Shown piece after piece: positions 27,648-35,159 of a stretch of DNA of 58,158 nt (positions within the stretch are counted from its first letter, which is position 1; the number at the start of each line of letters is the position of its first letter). The DNA lies in contig JAIDPF010000028.1 in NCBI GenBank assembly GCA_029062895.1, positions 1 through 58,158 of the forward strand. The letters run 5' to 3'. Source of the DNA: Lachnospiraceae bacterium (GTDB lineage Bacteria; Bacillota; Clostridia; Lachnospirales; Lachnospiraceae). The translations under genes were made by a program, and so were the position numbers. The notes under the pieces are model-generated. The model saw only the letters and a program-made list of their open reading frames with translations. It was not told where the DNA came from and did not search any database.

Positions 27648-28502
27648 ATGTATAGTATCGAAATCAAGAACCTGACCAAAAAATATGGCGAATATCTGGC
27701 GGTGGACCATATTTCCTTTCAGGTAAAGGAAGGAAGCCTGATTGGATTTTTAGGTGTCAATGGAGCAGGCAAGACGACGGTAATTAATATGCTGTCTACT
27801 TTGCTGAAGCATGATGACGGAGAAGTCAAAATATGCGGATACGAACTTTCCAAAGACGATGCACAGATTCGTAAGAAAATAGGGATTGTTTATCAGCAAA
27901 ATTGTTTAGACGATTTACTCAGCGTACAGGAAAATCTAATTTGCAGGGGAGTGATCCATGGTATTTCTAAGAAAGAGGCAAAGGCGCAGTGCGATAGATT
28001 AACGCAGGAATTGAAATTAGATGAAATCTTAAAGAAACCGTATAAGACGCTGTCGGGCGGTCAGAAAAGAAGGTGTGAAATCGCGGCAGCGCTGATGCAT
28101 GCGCCGGAGATCTTGTTTTTGGACGAACCAACAACAGGACTGGACCCGGCAACCAGAATTGATGTATGGAATATCGTGGAACGGCTGCAGCAAGAGGAAA
28201 AAATGACTGTATTTTTAACTACCCATTATATGGAGGAGGCTGCCAGGGCGGATGACATTATCATCATAGATCATGGGAAAATTGTGACTGCAGGAACGCC
28301 GTTTGAGTTAAAGGAGAAGTATGCAAAAGATAAATTAAAGCTTTATTACAACGATCAATGCGTCGATATACCGATCAACTCCACCTTGGACGCGGCACCG
28401 ATCATTCAGGAGCATCTTCATGAAATAGAAGGCTTTGAAGTGATTCAAGGCAATATGGATGATGTTTTTGTAAATGTAGTTGGAAAAGAACTGGATCAAT
28501 AG
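27648..28502 (+). CDS. ABC exporter ATP-binding protein (DrrA-like)
   Basis: 284 residues: Walker A GVNGAGKTT (near 41), signature LSGGQKRRCEIAAAL, Walker B ILFLDEPTTGLDP, H-loop TTHYMEEA. The C-terminal extension (about 225-284, ending VFVNVVGKELD) is the DrrA-type domain. ATG 27648 follows TGGAGG by seven bases; an upstream in-frame extension to 27507 runs through the terminator and is rejected. It forms a two-gene exporter with the following permease. Confidence 0.9.
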   Translation: MYSIEIKNLTKKYGEYLAVDHISFQVKEGSLIGFLGVNGAGKTTVINMLSTLLKHDDGEVKICGYELSKDDAQIRKKIGIVYQQNCLDDLLSVQENLICRGVIHGISKKEAKAQCDRLTQELKLDEILKKPYKTLSGGQKRRCEIAAALMHAPEILFLDEPTTGLDPATRIDVWNIVERLQQEEKMTVFLTTHYMEEAARADDIIIIDHGKIVTAGTPFELKEKYAKDKLKLYYNDQCVDIPINSTLDAAPIIQEHLHEIEGFEVIQGNMDDVFVNVVGKELDQ

Positions 28503-28512
28503 GGAGGGCGTC

Positions 28513-29427
28513 ATGATGGAGCAATGTTTGGTATTAACGGCAAGAAATTTAAAAGTTTATCTGCGTGATAAGGGGGCGGTGTTTTTTTCTCTTTTATCTG
28601 CTTTGATTGTCATATGCCTTATGGTATTTTTCCTTGGGGATATGAGTATTGATGGGATTTTGGAAATATTAGATTCTTTCCCGCAAAAAGAATATGAAGA
28701 GAATAGGAAAAACGCGGAACTCCTTGTGTTGTCATGGACATGTGCAGGAATATTATCTATTAACGCCGTGACGGTGAGTCTGGCGGTATATTCCGGTATG
28801 ATCAAGGATAGAGTAAGCGGAAAATTAAATGCGATCTATACAGCGCCCATCAGCCGCCTGAAAATTGCATTGAGTTATATTGCGTCGGCATGGACGGCAT
28901 CCGTATTTGTGTGTCTGTTAACCTTGGTGATTACGGAAGTCTATGGAGTGGCAAGCGGTATGGAGCCCTATACCAGCTTAGAGCATGTAGAACTGGTGGC
29001 GATGATTATGTTAAATTCCTTTGTTTATGCTGCTTTAATGTATCCGTTGTCGATCATGGCAAAAACGGAAGGGGCGTGGAGTGGTTTTGGCACAGTCATA
29101 GGAACTCTGGTCGGATTCTTAGGCGGAATCTATATTCCGATCGGTTCTCTGGCTGACGGCATAGCAGGGTTAATGAAGTGTACTCCGGTTATTTATGGGA
29201 CTTCCATGTTCCGCAGTATTATGACAAAATCTATTTTGGAAACGGCCTTCCAGGGAGTGCCCATGGATATTGTAGAGGAGTATAGGGAAATCATGGGCAT
29301 CCAGTTGACGGTTGCGGATCATACACTAAATCTAAGAGATGAATGTCTGATTTTGTCCGCATGCGGCGTATTTTTCCTGACGGTGGGCATGTGTATGTTA
29401 AAATATGAAAAGAAGTCAGATAGGTAA
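28513..29427 (+). CDS. ABC-2 type permease (DrrB-like)
   Basis: About 304 residues: helix 1 near residues 22-42, a small extracellular loop with a charged helix (EYEENRKNAE), then five C-terminal helices. VSGKLNAIYTAPISRLKIALSYI is the conserved ABC-2 cytoplasmic motif. ATG 28513 (or 28516) follows AGGGAGGG. It sits 10 bases after the ATPase gene. A family A palindrome begins five bases after its stop. Confidence 0.85.
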   Translation: MMEQCLVLTARNLKVYLRDKGAVFFSLLSALIVICLMVFFLGDMSIDGILEILDSFPQKEYEENRKNAELLVLSWTCAGILSINAVTVSLAVYSGMIKDRVSGKLNAIYTAPISRLKIALSYIASAWTASVFVCLLTLVITEVYGVASGMEPYTSLEHVELVAMIMLNSFVYAALMYPLSIMAKTEGAWSGFGTVIGTLVGFLGGIYIPIGSLADGIAGLMKCTPVIYGTSMFRSIMTKSILETAFQGVPMDIVEEYREIMGIQLTVADHTLNLRDECLILSACGVFFLTVGMCMLKYEKKSDR

Positions 29428-29431
29428 AATA

Positions 29432-29614
29432 TAGGTAATTGCAAAACTCTCAATAGTAGAAATATTATTGGGCAGCATTGACAAATTCATAAGCAGGTGC
29501 TGGGGAGCCTGCCGGCAGTACCGCTGCGTGCGACGCGCAGCGCAAGCGTGCCTGCGATGAATTGTCAATGCTGCCCAATGGGAAAGAATCTGATCAGAGT
29601 TTTGCAATTGCCTA
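29432..29614 (+). repeat. palindromic repeat, family A copy 2 (183 bp)
   Basis: The outer arms TAGGTAATTGCAAAACTCT (29432-29450) and its near-complement (29596-29614) differ at one position. Inner arms at 29467-29490 and 29557-29579 are complementary over 23 of 24 bases. The apex (29491-29556) is GC-rich and itself contains two hairpins (GCAGG...CCTGC and CGCTGCG...CGCAGCG), so the RNA would be a branched rod. It ends 17 bases before the LytTR start codon. Confidence 0.9.
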
Positions 29615-29631
29615 AGATAAAGAGGAATGGA

Positions 29632-30066
29632 ATGAAAATAACAATTGAAGTTGCAAAACCGGGTGAAGAAGACGAGATCATTGTTCGCTGCGCCTCTTTG
29701 GACGAAAGGCTTCTGAAGATGATCCAGTCGCTGCGCGTGGAAGATCAGCTGACAGGTTATTTAGAAGATAAAATCGTGAAACTGCCTTTGAAAGAAATCT
29801 ATTATTTTGAAGCCGTTGATAATAAGGTTTTTGCATATACGGCAAAGGAAACTTTTGAAATACGCAAAAAGCTTTATGAAATTGAGCAGGACTACGAACA
29901 GACGGATTTTTTGCGGATCTCCAAGTCCGCCATAGTGAACGTTTCTAAAATTGCTTATGTAAAACCAATCTTTAACGGCCGTTTTGAAGCGAAGTTGAAA
30001 AACGATGAAAAAATAATTGTTTCTCGCCAATATGTGTCGAGTTTAAAGAAAAAGATCAGGATATAG
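29632..30066 (+). CDS. stand-alone LytTR DNA-binding regulator (second cassette)
   Basis: 144 residues: a short N-terminal region (MKITIEVAKPGEEDEI) and a LytTR domain (about 45-144, YYFEAVDNKVFAYT, FLRISKSAIVNVSKI, VSRQYVSSLKKKI). It has the same architecture as the gene at 20691 on the other strand and is clearly paralogous. The RBS AGAGGAAT is weak and lies between the family A hairpin and the ATG, so translation may depend on the hairpin. It is followed after 15 bases by its DUF3021 partner. Confidence 0.85.
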   Translation: MKITIEVAKPGEEDEIIVRCASLDERLLKMIQSLRVEDQLTGYLEDKIVKLPLKEIYYFEAVDNKVFAYTAKETFEIRKKLYEIEQDYEQTDFLRISKSAIVNVSKIAYVKPIFNGRFEAKLKNDEKIIVSRQYVSSLKKKIRI

Positions 30067-30081
30067 GAGGGCAGGAGGAAG

Positions 30082-30501
30082 ATGTTTGGAAATTTTATAA
30101 AGCGCTTTCTTTATATTACAGTAGGCATTTTCGTTGTATGCGGAGCTGGTTATACGATTGCCGGAGTGGAAACGGTTACAGTGGATATCTTCGGAATGAT
30201 TTTATTATCTGCCTTCGCCACCACACTGGCAACGGTTTTGATACTTCCAAGAGGAAATGAGGGGAAAGTAAAGTCTTGGGTGAAATTTATCTTACATTAT
30301 ATGGTCATATGCGTCATCATGAGTTTTTTAGGGATAAGGTTTGGATGGGTGGATTTTAGTTTTGTGGGAATTGTTACAATGATCATATATGTAGGACTTG
30401 TATATCTATTAGTTTTTATTTTCTATTATCTGATTGATAAAAAGCAGGCTGGCGAGATCAACAAGATGTTGCAGGAAAAATACGGGGATGAGGAATCGTA
30501 A
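30082..30501 (+). CDS. DUF3021 membrane protein (second cassette)
   Basis: 139 residues with four membrane helices (about 10-30, 40-56, 70-92 and 100-122) and a basic C-terminal tail, matching DUF3021. It is a paralogue of the gene at 20222. RBS AGGAGGG lies before the ATG. By analogy with LytTR Regulatory Systems it may restrain the adjacent LytTR activator. The cassette sits just downstream of the DrrAB-like exporter, a plausible regulatory target. Confidence 0.82.
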   Translation: MFGNFIKRFLYITVGIFVVCGAGYTIAGVETVTVDIFGMILLSAFATTLATVLILPRGNEGKVKSWVKFILHYMVICVIMSFLGIRFGWVDFSFVGIVTMIIYVGLVYLLVFIFYYLIDKKQAGEINKMLQEKYGDEES

Positions 30502-30509
30502 AAAGGAAT

Positions 30510-30538
30510 TTGTATTTTAAATATGTTTTTGGTATAAT
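30510..30538 (+). promoter_or_regulatory. promoter upstream of the OPT transporter
   Basis: TTGTAT (30510-30515), a 17-base spacer and a perfect TATAAT (30533-30538). The predicted transcription start, about seven bases further on, falls inside the palindrome at 30539-30570, about 80 bases before the OPT start codon. Confidence 0.65.
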
Positions 30539-30570
30539 TAGGGAAGCGCTGATTTATCAGTGCTTCCCTA
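30539..30570 (+). repeat. 14-bp-arm palindrome at the OPT transcription start
   Basis: TAGGGAAGCGCTGA (30539-30552) and TCAGTGCTTCCCTA (30557-30570) form a 14-bp stem with a TTTA loop. It is followed by a run of A, not T, so on this strand it is not a standard intrinsic terminator. A diverged relative (TAGGGAAGCACGGATTTA) lies at 3789-3818. Confidence 0.7.
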
Positions 30571-30626
30571 AAAAAATTAATAAGGTGTAAAGCACTAAAG
30601 GACAGCGCAGAAATGAGGTTAAGCTA

Positions 30627-32522
30627 ATGGATGAGAACAAAGAAATCAAACAGGATAGTAGGTCTTTCAAGCCGTTTGTTCCGGCTGATAAGATCCTTCC
30701 GGAATTTACGGTAACATCAGTTGTTTTGGGTATTCTTCTTGCCGTCGTCTTTGGCGCTGCCAATGCTTATCTGGGGCTGCGTGTGGGAATGACGGTATCC
30801 GCGTCGATCCCGGCGGCGGTACTTTCCATGGGAATCATCCGCGTGGTCATGAGGAGAGATTCTATTCTGGAGAATAACATGGTCCAGACCATCGGTTCCG
30901 CTGGCGAATCGCTGGCAGCAGGTGCGATCTTTACGCTTCCGGCGCTGTTTATGTGGGCGGCTGAAGACAGCAGTGTAGCAAATCCGTCATTCCTCGTGAT
31001 TTCTGTCATTGCCATCTGTGGCGGTCTTCTTGGCGTATTCTTTATGATCCCGCTTCGTTCCGCACTGATCGTGGAAGAACATGGTATTCTGCCGTTCCCG
31101 GAAGGAACAGCCTGTGCGGAAGTCCTTCTTGCAGGTGAGGAAGGCGGCGCGAAATCCAAACAGGTATTTTCCGGTCTTGGGATTGCAGCGGTTTATAAAT
31201 TTGTGGCAGACGGACTTGGTCTTTTCCCTAGTGAAGTAGATTGGGCGATTCCCGCTTATCCGGGTTCCGGCATTGGCGCAGATGTACTTCCTGCGTTGCT
31301 GGGCGTCGGTTATATCTGTGGGGCTCGCGTTTCCTCTTACCTATTAGGCGGTGCTGTTCTGGGATGGTTTGTAATTATGCCGGCGCTTGTTTTGGTGGGC
31401 GGCGATAATATTATGTTTCCTTCAGAAGTAGCATTTAACGCTATGAGTGCGGGAGAGTTATGGTCGAAGTTTTTGCGTTATATAGGTGCTGGTGCGGTTG
31501 CGGCAGGCGGCATCTTAAGTCTGATCAAATCACTTCCGTTGATCATTAAAACATTTGCCAAAGCAATCAAGGGTTTTGGACATAAAGGGGGCTCGGATCG
31601 TACAAGCCGTGACCTTCCGCTTCCTTATGCCATGGCAGGAGTGGTCATTATCGCAGTTCTTCTTTGGCTGATACCGGCGATTCCCATCACACCCTTGGCT
31701 GCAGTTATTATCGTTGTCTTTGGCTTCTTTTTCGCAACGGTGTCTGCTCGTATGGTCGGGTTGGTAGGATCGTCCAATAATCCGGTTTCCGGTATGGCGA
31801 TTGCTACACTGTTGATTGCGGCTACGCTTTTGAAAGCGTCCGGTAACACGGGAATGACCGGCATGACTGTTGCGATCAGTATCGGCACGGTGATTTGTAT
31901 CGTTGCTGCAATGGCGGGTGATACCTCTCAGGATCTTAAGACCGGATATATTGTTGGAGCGACGCCGGCAAAGCAGCAGATCGGAGAATTGATCGGTGTT
32001 GTATGTTCGGGTCTGACGATTGGCGGCGTGCTCTATCTTCTGAATGCGGCATGGGGGTATGGTTCTGCTGAACTTCCCGCTACACAGGCAACATTGATGA
32101 AGATGGTTGTTGAGGGCGTTATGGGAGAAAGTCTTCCATGGGGGCTTGTTCTGATCGGCGTCTTTATAGCGATTTTTATAGAGATCATCGGTATCCCTGT
32201 TCTGCCTTTCGCTATTGGTCTGTATCTGCCGATCCATTTATCTGTTCCTATCATGATCGGAGGATTGATCCGCCTGTTGTTAGAGAAATGGAAATTTAAA
32301 GATAAGAAGCGGCAGGAGGATATTATCAGTAACGGCGTTTTATTCTCTTCTGGTATGATCGCCGGTGAAGGTCTGGTTGGCATTTTGCTGGCTGTCTTTG
32401 TGGTATTTAATCTGGAGCTGAACCTTGGATTCAGCCTTGGAAATGCAGGCGGCTGCGTATTCTTTGCGCTGCTGATCGCTGTTATGATGTTCATTATTAC
32501 AAAAAAGAAGAAGGATAAATAG
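30627..32522 (+). CDS. OPT family oligopeptide transporter
   Basis: 631 residues with about 15 membrane helices. Family features are GLRVGMTVSASIPAAVLSMG near residue 50, FPEGTACAEVLLAG near 155, and SSNNPVSGMAIATLL near 385 (the NPxSG-type motif). OPT proteins are proton-coupled importers of oligopeptides or metal-chelator complexes. The first ATG is 30627. A PqqD-family gene follows after 23 bases, so a peptide-linked role is likely. The leader carries a palindrome at its 5' end. Confidence 0.92.
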   Translation: MDENKEIKQDSRSFKPFVPADKILPEFTVTSVVLGILLAVVFGAANAYLGLRVGMTVSASIPAAVLSMGIIRVVMRRDSILENNMVQTIGSAGESLAAGAIFTLPALFMWAAEDSSVANPSFLVISVIAICGGLLGVFFMIPLRSALIVEEHGILPFPEGTACAEVLLAGEEGGAKSKQVFSGLGIAAVYKFVADGLGLFPSEVDWAIPAYPGSGIGADVLPALLGVGYICGARVSSYLLGGAVLGWFVIMPALVLVGGDNIMFPSEVAFNAMSAGELWSKFLRYIGAGAVAAGGILSLIKSLPLIIKTFAKAIKGFGHKGGSDRTSRDLPLPYAMAGVVIIAVLLWLIPAIPITPLAAVIIVVFGFFFATVSARMVGLVGSSNNPVSGMAIATLLIAATLLKASGNTGMTGMTVAISIGTVICIVAAMAGDTSQDLKTGYIVGATPAKQQIGELIGVVCSGLTIGGVLYLLNAAWGYGSAELPATQATLMKMVVEGVMGESLPWGLVLIGVFIAIFIEIIGIPVLPFAIGLYLPIHLSVPIMIGGLIRLLLEKWKFKDKKRQEDIISNGVLFSSGMIAGEGLVGILLAVFVVFNLELNLGFSLGNAGGCVFFALLIAVMMFIITKKKKDK

Positions 32523-32545
32523 ATCGGAACCCTTGGAGGAATATC

Positions 32546-32914
32546 ATGCCCGTGCAAAAAAAGACGACTCCTAAAAAAGTAACAAGAAATTACATGGACA
32601 GCATTCCGGAACGTTCCGAACAGATGCCATGGCGTATCCGCGAGGATGGAATGGTGGAGATCGATATGGAAAATAAGGGATTTTACCATACCATTGCACA
32701 GAAGTTCTGGAAGAAACCCAGGATAAGCCATATCGCACTGGAGAAATACGGCACGGTGGTATGGAAAAACATCGACGGGCAGAACACCATATACGATATC
32801 GTCCGGATCATGGAGGCAGAGTTCCCGGAGGAGAAAGACAGGATGCTGGACCGTGTGGTAACGTATATGGGAACATTGCAGAGAAGTAAATTTATTACAA
32901 TCAAAGAATCATAA
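32546..32914 (+). CDS. PqqD family protein
   Basis: 122 residues. The C-terminal 90 residues have the PqqD fold signature: AQKFWKKP, then hydrophobic VVWKNIDGQNTIYDIVRIMEAEF and a closing helix with MGTLQRSKFI. PqqD domains bind leader peptides of ribosomally made, modified peptides (RRE fold). The first 40 residues are a basic, probably flexible tail. No radical SAM or other maturase is nearby, so it is an orphan PqqD linked to an OPT peptide transporter. RBS TTGGAGG lies before the ATG. A hairpin terminator begins at its stop. Confidence 0.8.
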   Translation: MPVQKKTTPKKVTRNYMDSIPERSEQMPWRIREDGMVEIDMENKGFYHTIAQKFWKKPRISHIALEKYGTVVWKNIDGQNTIYDIVRIMEAEFPEEKDRMLDRVVTYMGTLQRSKFITIKES

Positions 32915-32932
32915 GATTGAAATCTTATTTTT
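32911..32932 (+). terminator. intrinsic terminator of the OPT-PqqD operon
   Basis: ATAAGATT (32911-32918) pairs with AATCTTAT (32921-32928), followed by TTTTTC. The upstream arm includes the stop codon of the PqqD gene. Confidence 0.65.
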
Positions 32933-32934
32933 CA

Positions 32935-32973
32935 TTAACGAATTTATTCGTTAAAACCGAATAAATTCGGTTT
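32935..32973 (+). repeat. two adjacent, mutually complementary palindromes
   Basis: TTAACGAATTTATTCGTTAA (32935-32954) and AAACCGAATAAATTCGGTTT (32954-32973) are each nearly self-complementary. Their cores CGAATTTATTCG and CGAATAAATTCG are also complementary to each other. The RNA could therefore form two small hairpins or one longer one. It lies between the OPT-PqqD terminator and the YccF gene. Confidence 0.6.
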
Positions 32974-33049
32974 GCAAATATTGTGCCTGCGTCATAGCAC
33001 TAAAGTGCATTAAAGTTTGCAGGTTGTTAGAAAGGCATGGATATTAAGT

Positions 33050-33418
33050 ATGAGTTGCTTGGGCAATCTTTTATGGTTTCTGTTTGGTGGATTCTGGCAG
33101 GGACTGTCATGGTTAGTGGCAGGCGTATTTTGGTGCATTACGATCATCGGCATTCCGATTGGAAGGCAGTGTTTTAAACTTGCCTCACTTACCTTTTTCC
33201 CTTTTGGTAAGGAGGTTCGGTATGGTGGTGGCGCACTGTCCATTATCGCGAATATTTTCTGGGTGATCCTCAGCGGGATCCCACTGGCGCTTGCGGCGCT
33301 GGTAAACGGGGTGTTGCTTTGCTGTACGATTATAGGGATTCCCTTTGGACTACAGTGTTTTAAATTTGTAAAACTGGCAATGTTTCCCTTTGGAGCGACG
33401 GTTGAGACTAAGGTATAG
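33050..33418 (+). CDS. YccF domain membrane protein
   Basis: 122 residues from ATG 33050 (an upstream TTG at 33017 is possible). It is an internal duplication: each half has hydrophobic helices and the YccF signature CITIIGIPIGRQCFKLASLTFFPFG, then CTIIGIPFGLQCFKFVKLAMFPFG. YccF proteins are small inner-membrane proteins of unknown function. The gene stands alone, bounded by the paired palindromes upstream and a strong terminator downstream. Confidence 0.85.
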   Translation: MSCLGNLLWFLFGGFWQGLSWLVAGVFWCITIIGIPIGRQCFKLASLTFFPFGKEVRYGGGALSIIANIFWVILSGIPLALAALVNGVLLCCTIIGIPFGLQCFKFVKLAMFPFGATVETKV

Positions 33419-33434
33419 ATATGGGTCGAGAAGA

Positions 33435-33466
33435 AAAAGGAGGCAGGAGATCCTGCTTCCTTTTAG
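33435..33466 (+). terminator. bidirectional intrinsic terminator after the YccF gene
   Basis: AAAAGGAGGCAGGA (33435-33448) pairs with TCCTGCTTCCTTTT (33451-33464), a 14-bp stem with one G-U pair and flanking A and T runs. Confidence 0.8.
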
Positions 33467-33475
33467 CTTTAGGGA

Positions 33476-33540
33476 ACGGAAATATCCAAAAAATGAATTT
33501 CACAAACGCCTAATCTTCAATAAGGTAATTGCGAAAGAGT
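33476..33540 (+). repeat. decayed fragments of family A palindromes
   Basis: 33476-33513 (AACGGAAATAT... ending AACGCCTA) resembles the right arm of family A copy 3 at 33877-33914 with several changes. 33522-33540 (AAGGTAATTGCGAAAGAGT) resembles a left arm. They suggest that the 530-base gap between the YccF and SbcD-like genes has taken several insertions of the same element. The gap holds no gene. Confidence 0.45.
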
Positions 33541-33550
33541 TAAGTCCGGC

Positions 33551-33643
33551 TTACATAACTCTTTGCTTGAAAATAGTTATTCCAAAAACATCATAAATGA
33601 AATCATTTTTGGAACAACTATTTTCAAACTTTGAGTTATGTAA
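33551..33643 (+). repeat. long hairpin repeat, family B
   Basis: Arms of 38 bases (33551-33588 and 33606-33643) are complementary at 33 of 38 positions. They begin TTACATAACTC and contain TTGAAAATAGTT; the loop of 17 bases is AT-rich. A related end, GAGTTATGTAAAC, also occurs at 46049-46061. There is no ORF. It is a likely non-autonomous mobile (MITE-like) or structural repeat. Confidence 0.8.
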
Positions 33644-33702
33644 ACCTCATAGATAGAATTGTGGAACAAAAAATTGTAAAGCAATTATTTTAAAATCAAA
33701 GG

Positions 33703-33914
33703 TAGGCAATTGAAAAACTACTGATTTTTATATAAGCAGTTGTGCAATACAGACCATATCATACGCTGGGCGCTTGCGTGCTCGCCGGCACTTAGGTGCC
33801 GTATTTTGGCATCTTAGTGCCGCTGCAGAGCGCGCGCAGCGGGAGCGTGCCCGGCGATGATATGTCTGTGTTGCGCAACGGAAATATGCGAAAATTGAGT
33901 TTTGCAATTACCTA
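33703..33914 (+). repeat. palindromic repeat, family A copy 3 (212 bp)
   Basis: The outer arms TAGGCAATTGAAAAACT (33703-33719) and AGTTTTGCAATTACCTA (33898-33914) are near-complementary. Inner arms at 33739-33762 and 33857-33879 pair over about 20 bases with different sequence from copy 2. The apex (33763-33856) is strongly GC-rich, with GCCGGCAC and GTGCCG hairpins. It ends 34 bases before the SbcD-like start. The outer ends are conserved but the inner arms differ, so the family keeps its shape while its interior varies. Confidence 0.85.
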
Positions 33915-33948
33915 TTACCTAAATATATAAGAAAGGAAAGAGTGCATT

Positions 33949-35151
33949 ATGAAGATCATCCACTGTGCAGATATCCATTTAAATTCCAAAATGGCTTCCA
34001 ATCTCACAAAGGAAAAGGCGAAAGAGAGAAAGGCAGAGTTGCTGCATACTTTTATCCGCATGGTGGACTATGCTGTTAAGGAGGAAGTGCAGGCAATCAT
34101 CATCGCGGGGGATCTGTTTGACCATAACCAGATCAATAAGACGACACGCAATGCCGTCTATGATCAGATCAAGCTTCATCCGTGGATAGAGTTTTATTAT
34201 CTACAGGGTAATCACGATTCCAACAGTTTTTTGGCCGATATGGAGGAGATTCCGGAGAATCTTAAACTGTTCGGGAAGGAATGGATCACCTATATTGCCG
34301 GCGAAGGTGGGACTGCGATGGAAGACGAGTCATCTGAATCTGAGTCGCAGCAGAGCTGCGACATGGGGAGTAGCGTGAGTGGCTTAAATCAAAGTGCTGT
34401 GAGGAAGGTTGCGATCACAGGCGTAGAGCTTGATCAGGAAAACAGTTCTTCTGTGTATGATACGCTGGTGCTAGATGCAGGCTGCTTTAATATTGTGGTG
34501 ATGCATGGGCAGGAAAGCGAACAGTCCGGAAAAGATAAGACAGAAATTATTGCGTTGCGGGAGCTGAGAAATAAAGGCATCGATTATCTAGCATTGGGAC
34601 ATATCCATAGATATAAAGAAGATAAGCTAGACGCCAGAGGGACCTATTGTTACTGTGGCTGTCTGGAAGGGCGTGGCTTTGATGAGTGTGGAGAACATGG
34701 TTTTGTATTATTAGAGATTGATGAGGAGGAAGGAACTAGCTGCCGGACCTTTGTGCCATTTGCCTGCCGACAGTTATATGAGATTCCGGCAGATGTCTCC
34801 GGTTGTCATACGACTTCTGATATGAAGGAAAGGATCGATAATGCTCTGGAGCAACAGGAGATTGCGTCAAAGAGCATGGTCAAGGTGGTTTTGACGGGGG
34901 AGATCGGGGTGAATGATGAGATGGATATCGAACTGTTATCTAAGCAATTTCAGGATTCCTTCTACTTTTTTAAGATAAAAAATCAGACAAAGTGGAAGAT
35001 CGACTATCATGCATATGAATTGGACGAGTCTCTTAAGGGGGAATTTATCAGAACAGTCAGAGAAGCGGAAGGAATGTCGGAGGAGGATAAGGCGGCGGTG
35101 ATCCGTTATGGGATACTGGCTGTTTCGGGAGAAGATATTTCAATACTCTAG
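33949..35151 (+). CDS. SbcD/YhaO-like metallophosphoesterase (DNA repair nuclease subunit)
   Basis: 400 residues. All Mre11/SbcD phosphoesterase motifs are present: CADIHLNS (near 6), GDLFDH (near 60), GNHDS (near 88), MHGQ (near 185) and LGHIHRY (near 215). There is a Ser/Glu-rich low-complexity insert (about 126-150, ESSESESQQS) between motifs III and IV that is not typical. The partner ATPase starts nine bases downstream. By family, the pair should process DNA ends or hairpins as a nuclease-ATPase complex; this is notable because a long-hairpin repeat lies directly upstream. Confidence 0.85.
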   Translation: MKIIHCADIHLNSKMASNLTKEKAKERKAELLHTFIRMVDYAVKEEVQAIIIAGDLFDHNQINKTTRNAVYDQIKLHPWIEFYYLQGNHDSNSFLADMEEIPENLKLFGKEWITYIAGEGGTAMEDESSESESQQSCDMGSSVSGLNQSAVRKVAITGVELDQENSSSVYDTLVLDAGCFNIVVMHGQESEQSGKDKTEIIALRELRNKGIDYLALGHIHRYKEDKLDARGTYCYCGCLEGRGFDECGEHGFVLLEIDEEEGTSCRTFVPFACRQLYEIPADVSGCHTTSDMKERIDNALEQQEIASKSMVKVVLTGEIGVNDEMDIELLSKQFQDSFYFFKIKNQTKWKIDYHAYELDESLKGEFIRTVREAEGMSEEDKAAVIRYGILAVSGEDISIL

Positions 35152-35159
35152 GAAGGGAA

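Noticed and set aside
30539-30577. Intrinsic terminator after the second DUF3021 gene
   Set aside because: The stem is strong but is followed by A residues on this strand and no T run, so it is listed as a palindrome.
31530-32237. 235-codon minus-strand ORF inside the OPT gene
   Set aside because: Full antisense shadow of a conserved transporter; its sequence is rich in Arg, His, Asn and Asp and matches no family.
34315-34400. Frameshift or insertion in the SbcD-like gene at the Ser/Glu-rich stretch
   Set aside because: The frame stays open and all phosphoesterase motifs before and after are intact, so it is a low-complexity insert, not a break.
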